Origin: Chlamydiales bacterium
Lineage (GTDB): Bacteria; Chlamydiota; Chlamydiia; Chlamydiales; JACKPQ01
Length of the DNA stretch: 64,000 bases
Assembly: GCA_024233435.1 (NCBI GenBank)
Contig: JACKPQ010000002.1
Coordinates: 496,001 to 560,000, forward strand
Reading direction: 5' to 3'
In this document: positions 58,382 to 64,000 of the stretch, piece after piece
Layout: each line of letters begins with the position of its first letter
Numbering within the stretch: the first letter of the stretch is position 1
Notes under the pieces: model-generated
Databases searched by the model: none
Seen by the model: the letters and a program-made list of their open reading frames with translations, nothing else
What the model was told of the DNA's origin: nothing
Translations under genes and position numbers: made by a program

Positions 58382-59302
58382 ATGAAAAATTGGCAAATCA
58401 TTTCTATTATTGTAGGAGCTGTTATTATCGCAGCTGTTGCTTGGATTTATTTTGGAGGTTATGGAAATGGAAAAGCTTCAGGTAGCTGTGCTCAAGAAGC
58501 TTGCGTTGAGCCCTCTTGTCAGGCTTCAGCAAATAAGATAGAAAACAGGTCAATTTTACAAGTTAATCGTATAGATCGCCTTTATAGTAAAAGTGCTTCA
58601 AAGTTTCCATTTGTGGAAACAGTTACTTATACACATCAAGTGCCGTGGATGAAAGGGCGCAGCGCGCTCATGAGTGATTATGCTAGGCACTACAAAACCT
58701 CTACACATTTTATCTCCCGATCTATTAATGGAGGAGAAGAGCAAGGCGCGCGCCTTATGCAAGGGGATAGCTTCAATGTCATCAGCTCTGAAAAAAACGT
58801 CCAATTTCACCTTGTTGTCGATTTAAGTCGTTGTTACATGCATATGTACGCTTATGATGCCGATTCAGGCGAGCGTTATTTGCTCAAAACATACCCCGTA
58901 GCTGTTGGTGCATTGGATGCTGATAAAAACTCAGGCTGTGCAACCCCGATGGGAAACTACAAACTTAGCAATCGCGTAGGGATTTATAAACCAGGCCACG
59001 TTGCAAAAGTCAATGGCCAGGAATTAGAGCTTGTGCAAGTTTATGGGACGCGCTACATCCCTTTTGGCAATGACTATACCGTATGTGGCATCCAGGGAGT
59101 TCCTCAATTCATGGACTCAAAAACTGGTCAAATGATTGAATCCGATAACTTTATTGGTCAGCATGCAACAAGTGGAAATATCTCAATGCGCGCAAACGAC
59201 TTAGAAGAGCTATTTTCAATTGTGACTTCGCGCTCTTCAAGCATTCAAATTGTAAAAGACTTTAGTGAGGCTGAGCTGCCAGGTCGCGAAGTAGATTTTT
59301 GA
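58382..59302 (+). CDS. YkuD-fold protein lacking catalytic residues
   Basis: A protein of 306 residues from ATG 58382 (GGGGG 8 bases upstream); an earlier ATG at 58367 is less likely. One N-terminal membrane anchor (about 6-25) and a short Cys-rich linker lead to a periplasmic L,D-transpeptidase (YkuD) domain: TPMGNYKL near 188-195, CGIQGVP near 235-241, and IGQHATSGNISM near 258-269. In true enzymes these last two read IHG and SxGC(I/V)RM. Here Gln238 replaces the histidine and Asn266 the nucleophile cysteine, so it is probably a binding pseudoenzyme. A terminator follows. Confidence 0.85.
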   Translation: MKNWQIISIIVGAVIIAAVAWIYFGGYGNGKASGSCAQEACVEPSCQASANKIENRSILQVNRIDRLYSKSASKFPFVETVTYTHQVPWMKGRSALMSDYARHYKTSTHFISRSINGGEEQGARLMQGDSFNVISSEKNVQFHLVVDLSRCYMHMYAYDADSGERYLLKTYPVAVGALDADKNSGCATPMGNYKLSNRVGIYKPGHVAKVNGQELELVQVYGTRYIPFGNDYTVCGIQGVPQFMDSKTGQMIESDNFIGQHATSGNISMRANDLEELFSIVTSRSSSIQIVKDFSEAELPGREVDF

Positions 59303-59311
59303 GGTCCATTC
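59297..59311 (-). repeat. Fragment of dispersed repeat at the YkuD gene end
   Basis: Read on the minus strand, these 15 bases (GAATGGACCTCAAAA) are identical to part of the copy at 47026. The stop codon of the YkuD-fold gene lies inside. Confidence 0.5.
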
Positions 59312-59329
59312 TGTCATATAATAAAAGTG

Positions 59330-59357
59330 CCCGCATCTTAATCGGTGCGGGTTTTTT
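59330..59357 (+). terminator. Rho-independent terminator after the YkuD-fold gene
   Basis: CCCGCA pairs with TGCGGG over a 10-base loop and is followed by six T. It separates the gene from the convergent tRNA-Leu. Confidence 0.85.
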
Positions 59358-59365
59358 GTCTAAAA

Positions 59366-59448
59366 TACCGATGACTGGACTCGAACCAGCACCTAGTTGC
59401 CCAGAGTAGATTTTGAATCTACCGCGTCTACCATTCCGCCACATCGGC
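59366..59448 (-). tRNA. tRNA-Leu (CAA)
   Basis: An 83-nt class II tRNA with acceptor GCCGATG/CATCGGT (one G-T pair), anticodon stem GTAGA/TCTAC with loop TTCAAAA (anticodon CAA), a variable arm (CTGGGCAACTAG region) and T-arm CTGGTTCGAGTCCAG. No CCA encoded. Confidence 0.95.
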
Positions 59449-59458
59449 ATAAAGTGAT

Positions 59459-59487
59459 ATTCTATCAAAGTAGCTAGCTATTGTAAA
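59459..59487 (-). promoter_or_regulatory. Promoter of tRNA-Leu (CAA)
   Basis: On the minus strand TTTACA (59482-59487), 17-base spacer, TAGAAT (59459-59464). It lies across the 3' end of truA. Confidence 0.8.
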
Positions 59488-60235
59488 TAACCTCATGCAA
59501 GAAAAGGCCGCGAGCAGGGGCGGCAACAGGCGCTTGGCGTCGATCTTTAGCCTCAAGGATTTTGGGGATGTCGTCTGCGCTGATTTTTTGTAGGTTGACT
59601 GCAATGAGGGCGCCGACAATGTTGCGCACCATCTTGTATAAAAAACCGTTGCCGCTTACTTCAATGCGCAGACCATAGGCTGTTTCGATGAGATCGAGTG
59701 CACAGATTGTTCGGATAGGGTTTTTGGCGGCAGCGCCTTTGGTTGCGCTATTGGCAAATGAGGAGAAATCATGAGTGCCTACAAAGTGGGATGCTGCGTA
59801 TTTTAAGGTCTGTAGCTCACATGGCTGGTAAAGATGGACGCTGAAGTGGCGCATAAAAGGGTCGGGAGCAGGGCCAAAACTCAAATTATAATGATATGTT
59901 TTTCCCTGAGCATCAAAGCGAGAATGAAAATTATCGGCTACAGGTTCAATAGAAAGGATGCGAATATCATGTGGTAAGAGTCCGTTAAGCCCACGTAGTG
60001 TTGTAAATGTGTCTAGGGGAGTGGTTGTGTCAAAATGAGCAACCTGCGCGCGCGCATGAACGCCAGCATCAGTGCGTCCGGATGCTGTGACGTGCGTGGG
60101 TTTTTTTAATATTTTTAAAAGGGCGTTTTGAATTAGCTCTTGGATGGTAATAGCATTAGGTTGCACCTGCCAGCCACTGTAGTGGGTGCCCTCATATGCA
60201 ATTATTAACTTGTAGCGATAGTTAGCCAAAATCAT
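59474..60235 (-). CDS. truA: tRNA pseudouridine(38-40) synthase TruA
   Basis: Makes pseudouridine at positions 38-40 of tRNA anticodon arms. The 253-residue protein has the catalytic aspartate in ASGRTDAGVHARAQ (near 51-64), YEGTHYSGWQ near the start, and KTYHYNLS and NGFLYKMVRNIVG. The palindromic element at 60246 lies directly upstream of its start. Confidence 0.96.
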   Translation of the reverse strand: MILANYRYKLIIAYEGTHYSGWQVQPNAITIQELIQNALLKILKKPTHVTASGRTDAGVHARAQVAHFDTTTPLDTFTTLRGLNGLLPHDIRILSIEPVADNFHSRFDAQGKTYHYNLSFGPAPDPFMRHFSVHLYQPCELQTLKYAASHFVGTHDFSSFANSATKGAAAKNPIRTICALDLIETAYGLRIEVSGNGFLYKMVRNIVGALIAVNLQKISADDIPKILEAKDRRQAPVAAPARGLFLHEVIYNS

Positions 60236-60245
60236 TCCTTATTTA

Positions 60246-60408
60246 ACCCTCGCTCCATGACATTGTGTTTGTTAATAAAGCAGCTGCGGCTTCATCATGG
60301 GCAGTTTCTTCCTCAGACATAGCGTTGGAGCTATGGCACTTGTCACTCAAATGCCCCTGATTTTTCCTTGCTTGCCCTCTAGATAAAAAAATGTCATGGA
60401 ACGAGGGT
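60246..60408. mobile_element. 163-bp palindromic MITE-like element, copy 2
   Basis: Ends are near-perfect inverted repeats (ACCCTCGCTCCATGACATT against ACCCTCGTTCCATGACATT), bounded by TA on both sides (60244-60245 and 60409-60410). The centre is CATAGC/GCTATG at base 60327. It has the same length, TA flanks and central palindrome as copy 1 at 26630, but the end sequence differs, so it belongs to a sister subfamily. It fills most of the gap between truA and the SWIB gene. Confidence 0.75.
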
Positions 60409-60483
60409 TATTTCGGCATAATTTTAGCATAAAAAAACGCTGCTTTCTAGAGAAAAAGCAGCGTATCAAGAAGAATTTTAAAT

Positions 60484-60744
60484 TTAACCGATATGTTCGT
60501 TAATCTTCTTTGTCATTTTGAACATGTTGATTGGGCGCTTACCGATTACAGCTGACAATTTGTCGTCAGGTACGATTTCGCGTAGATTGTTTGGATTCTG
60601 ACATTTATGTTTTTTGATGTAGACCCAAATATTTTTTGTCACCTGTGTGCGTGGCATTGGGCCTTTGCCAACAACAGCCTCAAGCTCTTTAGTAAGCTTT
60701 TTAGGCTCCATGAATTTGGTATTTGGTGCTTTCTTTTTAGCCAT
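60484..60744 (-). CDS. SWIB/MDM2-domain protein
   Basis: A protein of 86 residues made up almost wholly of a SWIB domain (KLTKELEAVVGKGPMPRTQV, NNLREIVPDDKLSAVIG). SWIB domains are otherwise mostly eukaryotic, in chromatin remodellers, and are known in chlamydiae. A basic N-terminus (MAKKKAPNTK) could bind DNA. AAGGAG precedes the ATG. I recall the equivalent next to prfB in C. trachomatis (CT460). DNA-compaction or transcription roles have been proposed; none can be read here. Confidence 0.93.
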   Translation of the reverse strand: MAKKKAPNTKFMEPKKLTKELEAVVGKGPMPRTQVTKNIWVYIKKHKCQNPNNLREIVPDDKLSAVIGKRPINMFKMTKKINEHIG

Positions 60745-60816
60745 CGAATTTCTCCTTCGCGAGGGTTTTTATTTCCTTATACTCCTATGGACAATTTGTA
60801 GCTAGCTTTGAATTTT

Positions 60817-62973
60817 ATGGCAAAGCAATTCTGCATAAAACTTGCAAAAAGGCAAAAATCATGGCACATTGAGGATATGTTAAATCTAAAAGTCGATTTA
60901 GAAGATTTGCAATTGCGCTTACAAAGTGCAGATGGGATCAATGAAAAAATTGAGATTCTTCAATCTGAAGAAGGGATTAGAGATTTTTGTATCATGCATC
61001 CTGTTGCGACCTGTTTGGCTTCATTCAATAACAAACAACTTTTAATGTTGTACCTTCTTGTTGCAATTGGGCAAGCAGAGCATGTTTTAGAATGGCCTAC
61101 ACGCTCTGAAGATGCAGCTGAAAAATTGAAAACACTGCTTGATGATCTTTGGGCCGTTGAACAATTTTATGCGCCAATTGGTGGTGTTATCGGTTATCAT
61201 AAAAGCGCTCTTGCGCTTTTGCAAAAACCACAAGCAGCCAGCGAGCAACACTTTGATGCTCCTGAGGGAATTGATCTAACCAAATCGTCAAAGAGACACC
61301 GAGAAGCTTTGCTCCACGCTATTGAACATTGGGGCGATTTTGCTGAAGTATATCCTGTTGGGGGAGCCGCTGATCGATTGCAATTAAAAAGCGTGCAAAG
61401 TTACCAATCGTTGCCAGCTGCGCGCCTTAGCTTTGCAGGTAAGCCATTGCTGGTTGGGATGCTTCGTGATTTAGAAGCGCGTGAATTTCTTCATTACAAA
61501 CTTTATGGAAAACAGTTAAATACACCTGTTGTGATGATGACATCACCTGAAAAAGACAACGCTGCTCATATTGCCGCTATTTGTCAGGAAAATGGCTGGT
61601 TCGGACGCCCAAAAAGTTCCATCAAATTGCTCATACAACCTCTTGTTCCAATGCTGGATGAAAATGGATGTTGGGTTAGATCTAACCCGCTTGAGCTTTT
61701 ACTCAAACCCGGTGGGCATGGAGCTATTTGGCAGTTGATGGTTCAGGAAAAAGTCTTCGATTGGTTGATGATGCGAGGAGCTAAAAGCCTGCATTTGCGC
61801 CAAATCAATAACCCAATTGCAGCCATTGATAGTGGTGCATTGCAATTTTTAGGCCTTGGCCATATGCATCATAAAGCTTTCGGTTTTGCCTCTTGCTTGC
61901 GCCTTGTAGGAGCTGCTGAAGGCGTTAATATCATCAGAAGAGATTCAAAAGGGCGATTTGCTCTGACAAATATTGAGTACTGCTCCTTTGAACGCTTTGG
62001 ACTCCAAGATAAAGCGCGTGCACCAGGAGATCCGTACTCAGTATTCCCTTCAAATACAAATATTTTATACGCAGATATCAGTAAGGCAAAACTTACAGCT
62101 GAACGCTATCCACTTCCTGGCTTGCTGCTTAACTTTCGAAACCATGGCAAGAAAAAAGTGGCGCGCATCGAAGCGATGATGCAAAACATTGCCGATGCTT
62201 ATACTGCTCCTAGCAAAGAAGCTCTGCCCACTTATATTACGTTCAATGAGCGCTACAAAACTATTTCAACCACTAAGCGCAAGTTTTCCAAAGGGTCACC
62301 TTGGTTAGAAACGCCTGAGGGATGTTTCTATGACCTATTAAAAAATGCTCAGGATCTGTTGGGCGAGCATTGCAAAATGAAATTGCCAAAACTAAACGAA
62401 GAAGATTTTTTCGATAACGGGCCCCCTTTTATATTCCTCTATCATCCCGCTCTTGGACCTATTTATTCAATTATTGAGCAAAAGATCTGTGGTGGGCAGA
62501 TTGTTAAGGGGAGTGAGCTTGTTTTGGAAATTGCAGATATTTCACTTAAAAATCTTCATTTAGATGGGTCGCTTATCATAGAAACCAGCGCAGTGACAGG
62601 CCACATTGACCCCCGCGGATTAAGGCGCTTTTCAAATCAAACAGGGCGCTGCATCCTCGATAACGTTACCGTGGAAAATAAAGGCATTGCTAAGAACAAA
62701 GAGCCGTTTTGGAAGCATGTCCCAAAGCGTACCGAATCAATGCAGATCCACCTTGAGGAAAGTAGCTTATTTATTGCCGAGAATATTACATTCAAAGGGA
62801 CTCATTCGATTCACGTTCCAGCAAACACTTGCGTGGTCGCGCGCCAAGAAGGTGACCAAATTACGTACACCTCAAAACCATTTAAACCGGATCAGCCTTT
62901 TTATCGTTACTGCGCTACATCAGATGCGTATATTCGCATCACGCTGTCAAACCCTTTGAATCCGCTTTCTTAG
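60817..62973 (+). CDS. UDP-glucose pyrophosphorylase-like protein (UGP3 type)
   Basis: A protein of 718 residues from ATG 60817 (ATG 60877, with GAGG close by, is an alternative). It has the nucleotidyltransferase fold: a Gly-rich loop VGGAADRL at 181-188, KPGGHGAIW at 297-305, RQINNPIAAID, GFASC at 356-360 and EYCSFERFG. These segments resemble, from memory, plant chloroplast UGP3, which makes UDP-glucose for sulfolipid synthesis. The last 200 residues look like a beta-helix-type extension. The expected reaction is UTP plus sugar 1-phosphate to UDP-sugar; substrate is unproven. Divergent from the SWIB gene. Confidence 0.78.
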   Translation: MAKQFCIKLAKRQKSWHIEDMLNLKVDLEDLQLRLQSADGINEKIEILQSEEGIRDFCIMHPVATCLASFNNKQLLMLYLLVAIGQAEHVLEWPTRSEDAAEKLKTLLDDLWAVEQFYAPIGGVIGYHKSALALLQKPQAASEQHFDAPEGIDLTKSSKRHREALLHAIEHWGDFAEVYPVGGAADRLQLKSVQSYQSLPAARLSFAGKPLLVGMLRDLEAREFLHYKLYGKQLNTPVVMMTSPEKDNAAHIAAICQENGWFGRPKSSIKLLIQPLVPMLDENGCWVRSNPLELLLKPGGHGAIWQLMVQEKVFDWLMMRGAKSLHLRQINNPIAAIDSGALQFLGLGHMHHKAFGFASCLRLVGAAEGVNIIRRDSKGRFALTNIEYCSFERFGLQDKARAPGDPYSVFPSNTNILYADISKAKLTAERYPLPGLLLNFRNHGKKKVARIEAMMQNIADAYTAPSKEALPTYITFNERYKTISTTKRKFSKGSPWLETPEGCFYDLLKNAQDLLGEHCKMKLPKLNEEDFFDNGPPFIFLYHPALGPIYSIIEQKICGGQIVKGSELVLEIADISLKNLHLDGSLIIETSAVTGHIDPRGLRRFSNQTGRCILDNVTVENKGIAKNKEPFWKHVPKRTESMQIHLEESSLFIAENITFKGTHSIHVPANTCVVARQEGDQITYTSKPFKPDQPFYRYCATSDAYIRITLSNPLNPLS

Positions 62974-63217
62974 ATCCTTTTTGATATAAAACGCAAGCTG
63001 CAATCACCACGGCGCTAGCAGCAGCCGTTGCGCATGCCCCTAAAACAACAACTTGGCCAAATGAAAAATCTCTTAACCCATTTTGAAAGCCGATCTTGAT
63101 ATTCCTAAAGCATTTGCAGGCACTTTCACCCACGGTCGGCTCACTTATAAGCTCATTCCATACAGAAGCGGTTAGTCGAACGGCTCTTACAACAAAGTTT
63201 GTACAAGCTGTTAGCAT
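62939..63217 (-). CDS. Small single-span membrane protein
   Basis: A protein of 92 residues with AAAAAGGAG 8 bases before the ATG. A polar head of about 50 residues is followed by one membrane span (about 54-77: VVVLGACATAAASAVVIAACVLY) and a basic tail (QKGSKKADSK). Plan and size resemble the genes at 14885 and 25027 and the cassette proteins. Its last 35 bases overlap the UGP3-like gene on the other strand. Unknown function. Confidence 0.68.
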   Translation of the reverse strand: MLTACTNFVVRAVRLTASVWNELISEPTVGESACKCFRNIKIGFQNGLRDFSFGQVVVLGACATAAASAVVIAACVLYQKGSKKADSKGLTA

Positions 63218-63232
63218 CTATTAACTCCTTTT

Positions 63233-63244
63233 TAACCTCAGTTC
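63233..63244. repeat. End fragment of the palindromic-element family
   Basis: TAACCTCAGTTC is identical to the TA-plus-terminal-repeat start of copy 1 (26628). The following AAGCAACTCAGTTTCG resembles an inverted end motif. The element body is absent. Confidence 0.4.
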
Positions 63245-63345
63245 CAATATATTTAAGCAACTCAGTTTCGCAGTATCTGTCAAAATCCATTTTGACTCAA
63301 GGAAAAATAAGAAATGCGCTACAATAGACTAAACTAGAGGTTTTC

Positions 63346-64000
63346 ATGAACGAAGAGACAAAGCTAAGGCTAAAGACAATTGAAGAGCGTCTGCATCACA
63401 TGTGGGGGTATCTTTGACTTAGAGTCAAAGCAGCAAAGAGTGGAAACACTCAATAAAAAGATGGAAGATCCCAAGTTCTGGGAGAATCAAGAAAAAGCTC
63501 AGACAGTCATCAACGAGGCAAATGAGCTAAAAAGCTGGACTGTGCCCCATGCTGAGGCCAAGAGGCGATTTGACGATCTTAGTGGTGTTTTATCCGAGCT
63601 GGAAGAGAGTGATGACCCCGAGTTTTATCAAGAGTGCTTAAACGAGCTCGACGCAGTTGAAGATATCATCGAGGACTTAGAGCTGCGTAAAATGCTATCT
63701 GGCAGTCTTGATTCTAAAAGTTGTTATTTGAGCATTAATGCAGGCGCTGGAGGCACAGAGGCCTGTGATTGGGCGCAGATGTTAGCTCGAATGTACCAGC
63801 GTTGGTGCGCAAAGCGTAAATGGAAGGTGTCAGTCATTGACACTGTAGACGGGGAAGTAGCAGGCATCAAAAGCATGACTCTGTCCATTGAAGGAGCTTA
63901 TGCCTATGGCTATGCTAAAGCTGAACAAGGTGTGCATAGGCTGGTGCGTATTTCTCCCTTTGATTCTAGCAGTCGTCGCCATACGAGCTTTGCTTCGGTC
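63346..64000 (+). CDS. prfB: Peptide chain release factor 2, programmed +1 frameshift, 3' truncated by window
   Basis: Terminates translation at TGA and TAA codons. The gene starts at ATG 63346 (GAGG upstream) and reaches an in-frame TGA at 63415-63417 after 23 codons. The site is the classic one: GGGGG (63404-63408) acting as an internal Shine-Dalgarno, then TAT CTT TGA C. A +1 slip on CTT continues into the frame from 63416 to the window end. That frame carries GAGGTEACDW (the start of the release-factor core) and HRLVRISPFDSS. Regulation is autogenous: low RF2 favours frameshifting. The GGQ loop lies outside the window. Confidence 0.97.

Noticed and set aside
63346..63417. prfB as a pseudogene broken by an early stop
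   Set aside because: The stop is the canonical RF2 frameshift site and the downstream frame is fully conserved.

Overview
The window is a piece of a chromosome from a member of the phylum Chlamydiae, most likely an environmental or amoeba-associated lineage rather than the human pathogens. The evidence is gene content and order. Reading along the window one meets clpX-clpP-tig-SNF2-mreB-pckG, then kdsA-lptC-lptB, rluD, hemA, murJ-nfo-rpsD-trhO, pheT-MORN lipoprotein-ogt, and recO/atoC/HAD/truA/SWIB/prfB. I recall these as the local neighbourhoods of Chlamydia trachomatis (about CT705-710, CT653-662, CT624-627, CT475-477 and CT459-470), but stitched together differently and carrying extra genes. 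An asparaginyl-tRNA synthetase, a dispersed short-repeat load and many small lineage-specific membrane proteins point away from Chlamydia proper. Base composition looks a little above 40% GC. I cannot name the genus from sequence alone; a Waddlia-like organism is one option.

Layout. 1-2400: the end of a cluster of small hydrophobic, alanine/glycine/serine-rich proteins resembling type III secretion translocators. 2392-5724: clpX, clpP, tig and tRNA-Gly. 5995-14774: SWIM-SNF2 helicase, a glycosyltransferase-like gene, an Rpn-type nuclease, mreB, GTP-dependent PEP carboxykinase and ndk. 14885-19129: a small membrane protein with a heptosyltransferase, then the tightly overlapping operon dapB-kdsA-lptC-like-lptB-folA, linking lysine/peptidoglycan precursor, KDO and lipopolysaccharide transport. 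19199-25392: tRNA-Arg, an 860-residue DHH/DHHA2 phosphoesterase-like protein, and an island of five single-membrane-span proteins. Three of these are tandem copies of one promoter-gene-terminator cassette with a constant head and a variable tail. 25402-31973: khpA, rluD, a 163-bp palindromic element, recX, hemA, a bactofilin-like membrane protein, an MFS exporter and two coiled-coil genes.

31933-46924: asnS, nfo, murJ, rpsD, trhO, a second SNF2 helicase, ogt, a MORN lipoprotein, pheT, a LysM protein and yidD. 46938-54977: tRNA-Leu, recO, tRNA-Arg fused to a sodium symporter gene, and an overlapping operon running from hpf to gloB that contains two DUF115 (Maf/MptE-like) genes. 55001-64000: atoC, an M15-like lipoprotein, a HAD hydrolase, a YkuD-fold protein without its catalytic residues, tRNA-Leu, truA, a second 163-bp palindromic element, a SWIB-domain protein, a UDP-glucose-pyrophosphorylase-like protein of the plastid UGP3 type, and prfB with its programmed frameshift.

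Most genes are housekeeping: proteolysis, translation, envelope precursors, cell shape and repair. The novelty lies in the 21.9-25.4 kb cassette island, the palindromic repeat families, the pseudo-YkuD, the UGP3-like protein and the giant DHH protein. No rRNA, CRISPR array, complete insertion sequence or prophage was seen.
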